Numbered from the stretch's first letter, positions 22,837 to 29,780 are shown. The stretch is 29,780 bases of DNA from an uncultured Bacilli bacterium (GCA_947628105.1 CANQYN010000004.1:1-29780); one strand, 5' to 3'. The notes: generated by a model not told the origin, from the letters alone. Made by a program: numbers and translations.

Positions 22837-24937
22837 AATTTTGGTAAATAAATTTTCCATTTTGGTAATCAATGATGACAGTAGAAGAAAATTCGATTTT
22901 ATTTTGTATTATCGCGTTGGCTAATAATGATTCAATATTACGAGATACATATCGTTTAATAGGACGAGCGCCAAAATTTTCATCATATGATTCTTCGATA
23001 ATCTTTTCTTTGGCGGTAGTTGTTAATTGTATTTTTATTTTTTTATCTTTTAATCGTTCTTCTACTTCTAAAATGATTTTTTCTAATACTTCTTCTATGA
23101 CGTCTTTTGATAAAGAATGAAATAATATAATTTCATCAATTCGATTAATAAACTCTGGTTTAAAATAAGTTTTTACTTCTTTTTCTACTAATTCTTTATT
23201 TCCTTGTAAAATATGTTCACTTCCTAAATTAGAAGTCATAATAATAATCGTATTTTTAAAATCGACCGTTCGTCCATTGGAATCGGTAATTCGACCGTCA
23301 TCTAATATTTGAAGCAAAATATTTAATACGTCTTTATGGGCTTTTTCAATTTCATCAAATAAAACAATACTATAGGGATTTCTTCTTACTGCTTCTGTCA
23401 ATTGTCCTCCTTCATCATAACCGACATATCCTGGAGGTGAACCAATTAATCGAGCGACAGAATGACTTTCCATATATTCACTCATATCGATACGAACCAT
23501 ATGTTTTTCATCATCAAATAATTCATAAGCTAGCGTTCTCGCAACTTCCGTTTTTCCTACTCCAGTAGGACCTAAAAAGATAAAAGAACCGATAGGACGA
23601 TTAGGATCCTTAATTCCTGCTCGAGAACGAATAATTGCTTCACTTACTAAATGGAGTGCTTCTTCTTGCCCCTTTACTCTTTTTTTCATGTTTTCTTCTA
23701 AGTGAATTAATTTTTCTTTTTCTCCCCCTACTAGCTTATGAATTGGAATATGAGTCCAACGAGAAATAATTTCAGCAATATTTTCTTCATCGACAGTATC
23801 GCTTAATACTTTTGATTCATCTTTTTTTCTAAGATTTTCTAATTCCATTTCTAATCGAGGAATCGTTCCGTGACGAAGTTTAGCTGCCGTTTCTAAGTCG
23901 TATTTATTTTCAGCTTGTTCTAAGTTAAAGTTTGCTTTTTCAATTTCTTCTTTTTTGGCACTAATTTGATCATTAATATTTTTCTCATCTTCCCATTTTT
24001 TTCGTAAAATACTCTCTTTTTCTTTTTGCTCTTTAATTTTTTCTTTTAATTCATTACTACGATTTTTACTCATCTCATCTTTATCTTTTTTGATAGCTTC
24101 TAGTTCAATTTCCATACGCATAATTTTACGAGTTAATTTATCTAATTCTTCTGGAACAGAATCCATTTGTACTTTGATGGTAGCACAAGCTTCATCGATT
24201 AAATCAATTGCTTTATCTGGTAAGAAACGATCCGTTATATATCGATTTGATAACGTAGCAGAAGCAATTAATGCTTTATCTTTAATTGTTACCCCATGAA
24301 AAACTTCTAAACGTGGCTTTAATCCTCGTAAAATAGTAATCGTATCAAGAACGTTAGGTTCCGAAACTGTTACTCTTTGAAATCTTCTTTCTAAGGCTCC
24401 ATCTTTTTCGATATATTTCCGATATTCGTTTAAGGTCGTAGCACCAATTACTTTAATTTCTCCTCTCGCTAACATTGGTTTTAACATATTCCCAGTATCG
24501 ATAGCTCCTTCGGCACCAGATCCTACAATCATGTGAATCTCATCAATAAACATGATAATTTCTCCATCACTTTTTTTAATTTCACTTAATACAGCTTTTA
24601 ATCGTTCTTCAAATTCTCCTCGATATTTTGCTCCTGCGATTAAAGATCCCATATCTAATTCCCAAATAGTTTTATTCCGAAGAGAAGCTGGAACATCTCC
24701 TTTTACAATTCGTTGGGCAAGTCCTTCGACAATGGCTGTTTTTCCTACTCCTGGTTCTCCGATTAATACCGGATTATTTTTGGTCTTTCGTGATAAAATT
24801 CTAGTGATACCTCGTATTTCTTCATCACGACCGATAACAGGATCTACTTTTCCTTCTTTAACTGCATCAACAATATTTCTCCCATACTTTTCTAATGGTT
24901 TTTCTTCCTGAGGAGAATTCATATTTCCTATATTCAT
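22835..24937 (-). CDS. clpB: ClpB-type disaggregase lacking the N-terminal domain
   Basis: The 700-residue AAA+ chaperone has two ATPase domains. The first carries GEPGVGKTAIVEGLAQRIV and IMFIDEIHMIVGSG. A ClpB-like middle coiled-coil region follows (about 300-420: ELEAIKKDKDEM to PRLEMELENLRKK). The second domain carries FLGPTGVGKTEVARTLA, LIGSPPGYVGYDEGGQLTE and VLFDEIEKAHKDVLNILLQ. ClpB uses ATP to extract proteins from aggregates together with DnaK. Ordinary ClpB has about 860 residues; here the N-terminal domain of about 150 residues is missing and the protein starts directly before LEKYGRNIVDA. The ATG at 24937 follows AAAGGAGG at eight bases, so this is the natural start. No ClpP-binding loop is evident. 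A CIRCE site upstream implies HrcA control. Confidence 0.93.
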   Translation of the reverse strand: MNIGNMNSPQEEKPLEKYGRNIVDAVKEGKVDPVIGRDEEIRGITRILSRKTKNNPVLIGEPGVGKTAIVEGLAQRIVKGDVPASLRNKTIWELDMGSLIAGAKYRGEFEERLKAVLSEIKKSDGEIIMFIDEIHMIVGSGAEGAIDTGNMLKPMLARGEIKVIGATTLNEYRKYIEKDGALERRFQRVTVSEPNVLDTITILRGLKPRLEVFHGVTIKDKALIASATLSNRYITDRFLPDKAIDLIDEACATIKVQMDSVPEELDKLTRKIMRMEIELEAIKKDKDEMSKNRSNELKEKIKEQKEKESILRKKWEDEKNINDQISAKKEEIEKANFNLEQAENKYDLETAAKLRHGTIPRLEMELENLRKKDESKVLSDTVDEENIAEIISRWTHIPIHKLVGGEKEKLIHLEENMKKRVKGQEEALHLVSEAIIRSRAGIKDPNRPIGSFIFLGPTGVGKTEVARTLAYELFDDEKHMVRIDMSEYMESHSVARLIGSPPGYVGYDEGGQLTEAVRRNPYSIVLFDEIEKAHKDVLNILLQILDDGRITDSNGRTVDFKNTIIIMTSNLGSEHILQGNKELVEKEVKTYFKPEFINRIDEIILFHSLSKDVIEEVLEKIILEVEERLKDKKIKIQLTTTAKEKIIEESYDENFGARPIKRYVSRNIESLLANAIIQNKIEFSSTVIIDYQNGKFIYQN

Positions 24938-24957
24938 AGATCTTCCTCCTTTCATAG

Positions 24958-24995
24958 AAAAAAAGGTACGAACCTTTTCTAAAAGACATCGTACC
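24958..24995 (-). terminator. Terminator of the amidotransferase gene, overlapping the clpB promoter
   Basis: GGTACGA (minus strand, 24989-24995) pairs perfectly with TCGTACC (24965-24971), with an inner four-pair helix, followed by seven T. The 5' arm overlaps the clpB -10, so clpB transcripts should begin after it and lack this arm. The hairpin then forms only in readthrough RNA from upstream. Confidence 0.7.
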
Positions 24996-25016
24996 ACACA
25001 TTTTAGCACTTGTCAA
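24988..25016 (-). promoter_or_regulatory. Promoter of clpB
   Basis: The minus strand has a perfect TTGACA (25011-25016) and TACGAT (24988-24993, 4 of 6) with 17-base spacing. The -35 is inside the CIRCE operator, as expected for HrcA repression. Confidence 0.75.
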
Positions 25017-25029
25017 GTTTGAGTGCTAA
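25003..25029. promoter_or_regulatory. CIRCE operator (HrcA binding site)
   Basis: TTAGCACTT, nine spacer bases, GAGTGCTAA. The CIRCE consensus is TTAGCACTC-N9-GAGTGCTAA, so there is a single mismatch. It covers the clpB -35 and ends one base before the amidotransferase stop codon. HrcA is the heat-shock repressor that binds this element in many bacteria; hrcA is not in the window. Confidence 0.92.
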
Positions 25030-25030
25030 T

Positions 25031-25609
25031 TCATAAACATTGAATAAAATAATGAAATAATTTTTGACTATTCTCATCCATAATTGATTCTGGATGCCAT
25101 TGTACTCCTAGAAAAAACTTTTTTTCTCTATCCTCTACTGCTTCGATAATACCATCACTACTAATCGCACTCACCTTTAAATTCGTATGCTTTATATAAT
25201 CATGATGACGACTATTTACCTTGATTTTTTCTTTTCCTATAATATCATATAATTTTGAGTTTGTATTTAAATAAACATCATGAACATACTTTTCTTTACT
25301 ATCATGTTTATTTTTTTCAAAGGTATTCATCTGTCCTTGAAAAAACATGCTCATTACTTGCATTCCAAGACAGATTCCTAAAGTCGGAATATCTTGTTCC
25401 CATAAATAAGATACTATTTCTAAATCTTTCAATTGATAATCTTTCCCTCCTGGTAAAATAATTCCATCACAAAGAGCAATCGTTTCTTTCCAATGATGAA
25501 GAGGGACAATTCCTAATACTTGAATATTTTCTTCTTCCATAACATTACACAATTCTTTATTTAAAACAAATTGATCATATTCTCGCATCACGATACCAAC
25601 TGTTTTCAT
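25031..25609 (-). CDS. Class I glutamine amidotransferase-like hydrolase (peptidase C26 type)
   Basis: The 192-residue protein has the class I glutamine amidotransferase fold: IILPGGKDY, the nucleophile elbow GICLGMQ with Cys80, and the His-Glu pair in VQWHPES (His172, Glu174). Members of this stand-alone group, such as PuuD, hydrolyse gamma-glutamyl bonds, for example gamma-glutamyl-GABA; other relatives act on polyglutamates. No synthase partner is near. It is shorter than PuuD (about 250 residues). I chose the ATG at 25609, six bases after AGGTG; a GTG at 25618 overlaps that site. It is flanked by the khpA terminator and by a terminator entangled with the clpB promoter. Substrate is unknown. 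Confidence 0.82.
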   Translation of the reverse strand: MKTVGIVMREYDQFVLNKELCNVMEEENIQVLGIVPLHHWKETIALCDGIILPGGKDYQLKDLEIVSYLWEQDIPTLGICLGMQVMSMFFQGQMNTFEKNKHDSKEKYVHDVYLNTNSKLYDIIGKEKIKVNSRHHDYIKHTNLKVSAISSDGIIEAVEDREKKFFLGVQWHPESIMDENSQKLFHYFIQCL

Positions 25610-25636
25610 GTTCTTCACCTAAGATATTATATGATA

Positions 25637-25679
25637 ATAAAAAAACTAAGATAATGAAAGAAATCATTTTCTTAGTTTT
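25637..25679 (-). terminator. Intrinsic terminator of rpsP-khpA
   Basis: A 16-bp stem with one mismatch (arms 25664-25679 and 25642-25657) and a 6-base loop is followed by a T run. The 5' arm touches the khpA stop codon. Confidence 0.88.
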
Positions 25680-25923
25680 AAAAAGAATCAAAGTTAATTT
25701 TTACTTTAGGTAATTGATTTTGATAAGCAGATAATTGTACCAAAGAACGAATCGCATTAGCAGTCGCTCCTGATCTGCCGATAACCGTTCCCATATCATC
25801 ATTATTTACTAAAACTTGAATAACGATATAACCATCTTCATCATCAAATTGTTTGACAGATACCATATCTGGTTCTTTGACAATTCCCTTTACTAAATAT
25901 TCGACAAAACTTACAATATCCAT
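25678..25923 (-). CDS. khpA: KH-domain RNA-binding protein KhpA
   Basis: The 81-residue protein is a single type II KH domain with the usual length. It contains VIGRSGATANAIRSLVQL, in which the GRSG loop contacts RNA, and begins with VEYLVKGIVKEPDMVSV. KhpA (YlqC in Bacillus) partners with KhpB in small-RNA binding and, in some cocci, in cell elongation. It follows rpsP by one base, as in Bacillus, so the two share a transcript; the ribosome site AGAAGAT is weak, consistent with coupling to rpsP. The terminator overlaps the stop. The following ylqD, rimM and trmD genes of Bacillus are not present. Confidence 0.92.
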   Translation of the reverse strand: MDIVSFVEYLVKGIVKEPDMVSVKQFDDEDGYIVIQVLVNNDDMGTVIGRSGATANAIRSLVQLSAYQNQLPKVKINFDSF

Positions 25924-25924
25924 A

Positions 25925-26209
25925 TTATTTATCTTCTTTCTTTGAAATACGAGATTTATGTAATTTTTCTAAAATTCCTTGTTTTCTTAATAAAGTTCTT
26001 ACTGTATCAGTTGGTTCTGCGCCATTTTGTAACCATTTCATAGCTTTTTCTTCATCAATTTTGATTTCAGCTGGATTCACAACAGGATTATAAATTCCTA
26101 CCACTTCAATAAATCTTCCATCTCTTGGACTTCTAGAATCCGCTGCCACGATACGATAAAATGGTTTCTTTTTTGCTCCCATTCTTTTTAAACGTAATTT
26201 AACTGCCAT
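25925..26209 (-). CDS. rpsP: 30S ribosomal protein S16
   Basis: The 94-residue protein is S16, a structural 30S protein. It begins MAVKLRLKRMGAKKKPFYRI and continues with VAADSRSPRDGRFIEVVGIY, both diagnostic, then NPVVNPAEIKIDEEKAMKWL and GAEPTDTVRTLLRK. Length is at the upper end of the usual 80-95. CGGAGGG lies five bases before the ATG. A perfect -35 promoter stands upstream, with a palindrome across it. khpA follows with one base between the genes. Confidence 0.96.
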   Translation of the reverse strand: MAVKLRLKRMGAKKKPFYRIVAADSRSPRDGRFIEVVGIYNPVVNPAEIKIDEEKAMKWLQNGAEPTDTVRTLLRKQGILEKLHKSRISKKEDK

Positions 26210-26232
26210 ACTTTCCCTCCGTTTCTATATTC

Positions 26233-26261
26233 ATCATATCACTCTTTTTAGTATGTGTCAA
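26233..26261 (-). promoter_or_regulatory. Promoter of rpsP-khpA
   Basis: The minus strand has a perfect TTGACA (26256-26261) and TATGAT (26233-26238, 5 of 6) with 17-base spacing, about 23 bases upstream of the start codon. Confidence 0.78.
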
Positions 26262-26277
26262 CCAAAAACAGTTGACA
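26256..26277. repeat. Palindrome over the rpsP -35
   Basis: TGTCAAC (26256-26262) and GTTGACA (26271-26277) form a perfect 7-base inverted repeat with an 8-base spacer, directly downstream of the divIB stop. One arm is the -35 itself. No T run follows, so it is not a normal terminator. It could be an operator, or chance in AT-rich DNA. Confidence 0.5.
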
Positions 26278-26994
26278 TCAATCTATTTTTTTAAAATATT
26301 CTCCTTCATCGAGATATAGTATCCCTTTATCCTCTTTATATTTTGATAATACTTGTTGCATAATTTCTACATAATTATTAAATTTTTCAAAATGATTTAA
26401 TGTTAAATAAACATAATTCCCATCGTTGATGGTAAGTAAGAATCGCTTATCGTCTACTTTATTAGGATCATATTTTATTTCGGATACTTTGCTATATAAT
26501 GTAGGTTGAATCGTCAATATTTTTTCAACAAACTTATCATATAATGTATCTGGTACATAATTTATCAATACGGCCGCATCTAATTCTCCTCTAACTTCTG
26601 TTTTATCTGATAATACTGTCACATCTTTTCCTTGATTATAAAATAAAGCCCTATTTTCTTCAATTTGAATATATACTTCTTTTAAATTTTTCTTTTTTAC
26701 TGTTGCCTTTTTTATATAGGTATTTTTTTCTAATACCTTTTCTAGGTGAAAAGAGGTATAACGAAAGATAGAAGGATAATTTGATAATTTCGCCATTTCG
26801 ATAATTTCTTGATCAGAAAATACACTGTTTCCTTCAATATAAATATTTTTGATTGGAAAAGAAACAAAATGAAAAAACAAATATAATCCGATTCCTAAAA
26901 CAGTAAGAGCCAAAAAAACTCTTCCTACTCTCAATCGCTTTTTACGAGTACTTCTTTTTTTTCCATTGTTTTTTCCGATTTTCTTACTTGCCAT
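26278..26994 (-). CDS. divIB: Cell division protein DivIB/FtsQ
   Basis: The 238-residue protein has a basic cytoplasmic N-terminus (KKIGKNNGKKRSTRKKRLR), one TM helix (about residues 25-44), then a POTRA domain (about 47-115: FPIKNIYIEGNSVFSDQEI) and the FtsQ beta domain. DivIB belongs to the divisome and links FtsL and DivIC with septal peptidoglycan synthesis. It is somewhat shorter than Bacillus DivIB (about 263). AGAGGTG precedes the ATG. It is the last gene of the murG-murB-divIB unit, the same order as in Bacillus, and ends with TGA next to the rpsP promoter. Confidence 0.88.
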   Translation of the reverse strand: MASKKIGKNNGKKRSTRKKRLRVGRVFLALTVLGIGLYLFFHFVSFPIKNIYIEGNSVFSDQEIIEMAKLSNYPSIFRYTSFHLEKVLEKNTYIKKATVKKKNLKEVYIQIEENRALFYNQGKDVTVLSDKTEVRGELDAAVLINYVPDTLYDKFVEKILTIQPTLYSKVSEIKYDPNKVDDKRFLLTINDGNYVYLTLNHFEKFNNYVEIMQQVLSKYKEDKGILYLDEGEYFKKID

Positions 26995-27003
26995 AATGCA
27001 CCT

Positions 27004-27894
27004 CTATATAATAATTTCTTGTTCTAATATTAAATCAACTTGATATTTTTCTTTTACCTCTCGTTGAATTTTTTGAATTAACATTACAATATCATTTCCT
27101 GTCGCATTTCCAGTATTAATAATAAAGTTGGCATGTTTTTCACTTACTTGAGCTCCTCCAATTTGATATCCTTTATATCCCAAATCTTCAATTAATTTCC
27201 CAGCAAACATTTCGGGAGGATTTCGAAAGACACTTCCCGCCGAAGGATATTCTAATGGTTGAGAAGCCATCCGTCGTCCTTTTCGGTCATCGACGATTTC
27301 TTTTATTTTTTCTTTATCGCCTTTTTCTAAGCGAATTTCAGCTTCTAATATCACATAACCAGGATGAGTTTTAAAAAAGGAAGTCCGATAATAAAATTCT
27401 AATTCTTCATTAAAAAGACGTGTTATTTTTAAATCTGGAGTAATCACTTTAACTGATTCCACAACATATCCCATATCACTTTTGTAGCAACCAGAATTAT
27501 TGAAAATAGCTCCTCCTACCGTCCCTGGAATTCCTGTTGCAAATTCTAAATTTGAAAGCCCTTCTCGACAAGCTTTATAAGCTGCTTTTTTTAATGAATA
27601 ACCCGCTCCCACAATCATTTTATTATTCTTTATTTCAAAAAAATCAAAAGAACTTAAACATATTAGAATTCCGTCATAAATTTCTTTTTGAAAAATTAAA
27701 TTAGATCCTCCCCCGATAATTTTATAAGATAGTTTTTTTTCTTTTATATATGTTAAAATACGTTCTAACTCTTCTATACAAGAAGGAAAAACCATATATT
27801 TAGCAATCGTTGGAATACGATAAGTCGTATATTTTTTTAAATTAACATTCGTCAAAACTTTTCCACAATGAAGATTTTTGAGAATTTTTTCCAT
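27004..27894 (-). CDS. murB: UDP-N-acetylenolpyruvoylglucosamine reductase MurB
   Basis: The 296-residue FAD enzyme reduces the enolpyruvyl group to form UDP-MurNAc in cytoplasmic peptidoglycan precursor synthesis. Visible landmarks are YKIIGGGSNLIF (FAD binding), ATGIPGTVGGAIFNNSGCY, YRTSFF, and PSAGSVFRNPPEMFAGKLIE with the catalytic Ser in AGSVFRN. QVSEKHANFIIN and a closing Glu region (DLILEQE) are present too. The length and the AGSVFRNP form match the type II MurB of Gram-positives. GGCGGG precedes the ATG. It lies 11 bases downstream of murG and 9 upstream of divIB. Confidence 0.95.
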   Translation of the reverse strand: MEKILKNLHCGKVLTNVNLKKYTTYRIPTIAKYMVFPSCIEELERILTYIKEKKLSYKIIGGGSNLIFQKEIYDGILICLSSFDFFEIKNNKMIVGAGYSLKKAAYKACREGLSNLEFATGIPGTVGGAIFNNSGCYKSDMGYVVESVKVITPDLKITRLFNEELEFYYRTSFFKTHPGYVILEAEIRLEKGDKEKIKEIVDDRKGRRMASQPLEYPSAGSVFRNPPEMFAGKLIEDLGYKGYQIGGAQVSEKHANFIINTGNATGNDIVMLIQKIQREVKEKYQVDLILEQEIII

Positions 27895-27905
27895 ATTATC
27901 CCGCC

Positions 27906-28985
27906 TTATTTTGAAATCAGTTTTTGTATTTCTTTTACAATTAAAGTCGCACTATTAGGCATACTAAAATCTTCCAAATTCTTTTTCATATCATCTACTT
28001 TCTTTGGATGATTTAAAATACTATCAATTTCTTTTACTAAATTTTCTTCTTTTAAATTTTTTTCTTCGATTAAAAGAGCAGCATTATGATTTACTAAATC
28101 AATTGCATTTTTATATTGATGATTATTTGTTACATATGGACTAGGTATTAAAATAGAAGGAACCCTTAAAGCGACAATTTCGCTAATAGTAGAAGCTCCT
28201 GAACGTGAGATCATCAAATCTGTTTTTTTCATAATACCTGCCATATCATCAATATAGTCCACTACTTTTACATTTTTTGGGATTTTTTTTTGTTTTATTT
28301 CTTCGTACATTTCTTTTCCTGTCACAAATAAAATTTCATATGATTTATTTTCAAATAAAGACATCGTTTTTACTAAAAACTGATTCATTTTGCTAGAACC
28401 TAACGATCCCATTACAAATAGTACCAATTGTTTATTTTCTGATAAGCCAAATTGAGATTTTTTTATTTCTTTTTTCTGTAAAGCTTCTTCTCCACAAGGA
28501 TTTCCTGTAAACACTGTCTTATATTCTGGAAAATATTTCATACTAGATTGAAAAGATACACCAATTAAATCGGTATAGCGAATCAAAAAATTGTTAGATA
28601 CTCCTGGTACAGAGTTCTGTTCATGAATAAATGTCTTATAACCCAATTTTTTTGCGGAATAAATAACAGGAGCCGTAACATATCCCCCTACTCCAATCAC
28701 GATATCAGGTTTAAATTCACGCATAATTTTTTTACATTTTTTAATCGCTTTTAAAAAACATTGAATTGTTTTTACATTTTTCCATAGCTTTTTTCGATTT
28801 AATCCATAAATTTCTAAGCTTTCAAAAGGAATATTATATTTAGGAATAATATCTTTTTCCATTCGATTATGAGTTCCAATATAAATAAATTCACTATTGG
28901 GCTCTACTTCTTGTATTTTATGAATAATAGCAAGAGCAGGATAAATATGTCCTCCTGTTCCACCAGCACTAATTACTACTTTCAT
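27906..28985 (-). CDS. murG: UDP-GlcNAc:lipid I transferase MurG
   Basis: The 359-residue GT28 glycosyltransferase adds GlcNAc to lipid I to make lipid II at the inner face of the membrane. Visible motifs are SAGGTGGHIYPALAI at the N-terminus, FIHEQNSVPGVSN, VIGVGGYVTAPV, FVMGSLGSSKMN, and the UDP-GlcNAc site MISRSGASTISEIVAL with PSPYVTNNHQYKNA. Length is usual. AGAGGTGAT precedes the ATG, and an extended -10 promoter lies upstream. This starts the murG-murB-divIB unit; the ftsW or mraY neighbours common in other Bacilli are not present. Confidence 0.96.
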   Translation of the reverse strand: MKVVISAGGTGGHIYPALAIIHKIQEVEPNSEFIYIGTHNRMEKDIIPKYNIPFESLEIYGLNRKKLWKNVKTIQCFLKAIKKCKKIMREFKPDIVIGVGGYVTAPVIYSAKKLGYKTFIHEQNSVPGVSNNFLIRYTDLIGVSFQSSMKYFPEYKTVFTGNPCGEEALQKKEIKKSQFGLSENKQLVLFVMGSLGSSKMNQFLVKTMSLFENKSYEILFVTGKEMYEEIKQKKIPKNVKVVDYIDDMAGIMKKTDLMISRSGASTISEIVALRVPSILIPSPYVTNNHQYKNAIDLVNHNAALLIEEKNLKEENLVKEIDSILNHPKKVDDMKKNLEDFSMPNSATLIVKEIQKLISK

Positions 28986-29000
28986 AGTATCACCTCTATT

Positions 29001-29029
29001 ATTATATCATAATTATATGTCTTTTTAAA
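29001..29029 (-). promoter_or_regulatory. Promoter of murG-murB-divIB
   Basis: The minus strand has TTTAAA (29024-29029, 4 of 6) and TATAAT (29001-29006) with 17-base spacing; TG one base before the -10 gives an extended -10. Confidence 0.65.
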
Positions 29030-29055
29030 TAGAGAATATTATCAAATAAAAGAAC

Positions 29056-29079
29056 AAAAAAAACGATATAAATCGTTTT
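29056..29079 (-). terminator. Intrinsic terminator of the tail collar-like gene
   Basis: AAAACGAT (minus strand, 29072-29079) pairs with ATCGTTTT (29060-29067) around a 4-base loop, followed by a T run. The 5' arm includes part of the stop codon. Confidence 0.85.
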
Positions 29080-29780
29080 AAGCTGTTCTTTTAAAGAAGT
29101 ATACAGTAATATAAGGTTGTAAATTATTATGAGCCGTGTCTCCTCCCGTATTACTGTTTGTTCCACCGGCTGTTACAGAACTATTTGTTCCTCCCGCTGT
29201 AGCATTAGCTATTGTTCCTTTGGCTGTTACCGTATGGGTATGTTTTCCTTCGCTTCCTGTTGTATTCGCAACCGTTGTTACACTATGAGTATGAGCCCCG
29301 TTATTTGCTGCTGTCCCGGATAAACTTGGAACACTATGTGTATGATTTGATACTGCTGAGGTGGAATTTCCCCAACCCATATAAGATATTCCACCAAGAG
29401 CAGTAGTCGAATTAGTTCCATTTACTCTCATATTCCCCAAAGTTAAACTATATCCCACAATACTCCCATTAATTGTATGACTATGCCCTCCTCCACCGCC
29501 TGTTGTATTCGCAACCGTTGTTACACTATGAGTATGAGTCCCATTACTTGCCGCTGTTCCTGTTAATGTAGGAATGCTATGAGTATGAGCCGCTACTTCT
29601 GATGTTGTCGCACTACTTCCCGTAAACGTATGAGTGTGGGCCGTTCCGGTGAATGTATGAGTATGACTTGGCATTTCGGAAACCGTTAATTTATGTGTCT
29701 TTTCTCCTCCTGTTTTTTCTACCGTACTAAATTCTGTCTCACTTGTATTGACTCCCACTAAGGTTTTTCCTGATCCAAAG
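29078..29780 (-). CDS. Phage tail collar / tip fibre-like protein, 3' part only
   Basis: The frame stays open to the right edge (FGSGKTLVGVNTSETEF is readable), so the start lies outside; the GTG at 29758 is not the start. The visible 234 residues are the C-terminal region seen in phage tail collar or short tail-fibre proteins: TGGEKTHKLTVSEMPSHTHT, many HTH triplets, and the end HNNLQPYITVYFFKRTA. In phages the His clusters bind metal along a trimeric fibre. The middle has two copies of a block with GTAASNGTHTHSVTTVANTT or GTAANNGAHTHSVTTVANTT. No other phage gene lies in the window; the next gene is murG. It could be a prophage edge, a phage-tail-like particle gene or a domesticated copy. 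Confidence 0.82.
   Translation of the reverse strand, partial: FGSGKTLVGVNTSETEFSTVEKTGGEKTHKLTVSEMPSHTHTFTGTAHTHTFTGSSATTSEVAAHTHSIPTLTGTAASNGTHTHSVTTVANTTGGGGGHSHTINGSIVGYSLTLGNMRVNGTNSTTALGGISYMGWGNSTSAVSNHTHSVPSLSGTAANNGAHTHSVTTVANTTGSEGKHTHTVTAKGTIANATAGGTNSSVTAGGTNSNTGGDTAHNNLQPYITVYFFKRTA
29256..29295 (-). repeat. Direct repeat copy 1 in the collar-like gene
   Basis: This 40-base segment is identical to 29499-29538 and encodes part of the THTHSVTTVANTTG block. The surrounding sequence is similar but not identical. Confidence 0.85.
29499..29538 (-). repeat. Direct repeat copy 2 in the collar-like gene
   Basis: This copy matches 29256-29295. Exact identity over 40 bases with diverged flanks suggests recent duplication or gene conversion within the fibre. 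Confidence 0.85.

Noticed and set aside
1..29780. Mollicute with TGA read as tryptophan
   Set aside because: sufD, rsmE, divIB and the 7093-7986 gene end in TGA at the expected place, and Trp is written TGG. Wall-building genes are present.
29078..29780. Prophage as the origin of the right part of the window
   Set aside because: Only one phage-like gene is visible and no attachment site, integrase or other structural gene, so a prophage cannot be claimed from this window.

Overview
The window comes from a low-GC Gram-positive bacterium, most likely an uncultured gut-type member of the Bacilli (Erysipelotrichales or RF39-like). This placement rests on four things: very AT-rich DNA, strong AGGAGG-type ribosome sites, Bacillus-like gene blocks (ylbD-ylbE-rsmD, rpsP-khpA, murG-murB-divIB) and a Gram-positive surface apparatus. 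TGA is used as a stop (sufD, rsmE, divIB and the first of two tandem paralogues), so this is not a code-4 mollicute. The mur genes, a sortase and an autolysin show that it has a peptidoglycan wall. All genes lie on the minus strand except a HIT protein gene (5772-6143) and a coiled-coil gene (22254-22826). No tRNA, rRNA, CRISPR array, insertion sequence or origin was seen. No gene-free stretch exceeds 300 bases; the longest are about 170.

Layout. 1-271 is the start of a C39-peptidase protein cut by the window edge. 339-2818 holds rsmD, ylbE, ylbD, a SirA-like gene and two unknown genes. 2886-5602 is a reduced sufC-sufD-sufS operon for Fe-S cluster assembly. A HIT gene follows, then two tandem paralogues of unknown function (6136-7986). 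8065-11455 carries pnp, an unknown gene and rpsO. 11552-16753 is a cell-surface block: a membrane protein with a cadherin-like domain, an autolysin with SH3b, glucosaminidase, cadherin-like and dockerin parts, a class B sortase, and a beta-helical protein with a VPKTG anchor. 16925-22826 holds a 50-residue protein gene, recD2, mtaB, a one-TM protein gene, rsmE and a coiled-coil gene. 22835-26209 holds a short clpB under a CIRCE operator, a class I glutamine amidotransferase gene, khpA and rpsP. 26278-28985 is divIB-murB-murG. The right edge is a partial phage tail collar-like gene with internal repeats.

How the genes fit together. Several products act on RNA or translation (RsmD, RsmE, MtaB, Pnp, S15, S16, KhpA). 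MurG, MurB and DivIB build and place the wall. The autolysin, sortase and anchored protein remodel and decorate it. Regulation is compact: many terminator hairpins include the stop codon of the gene they end, and several promoters sit inside or against the preceding terminator. The clearest case is clpB, where CIRCE, the promoter and the upstream terminator interlock.

No wholly new system can be shown from the sequence. The best leads are the dockerin/sortase surface block, the two tandem paralogues, the reduced suf operon, the SirA-like gene and the isolated collar-like gene.
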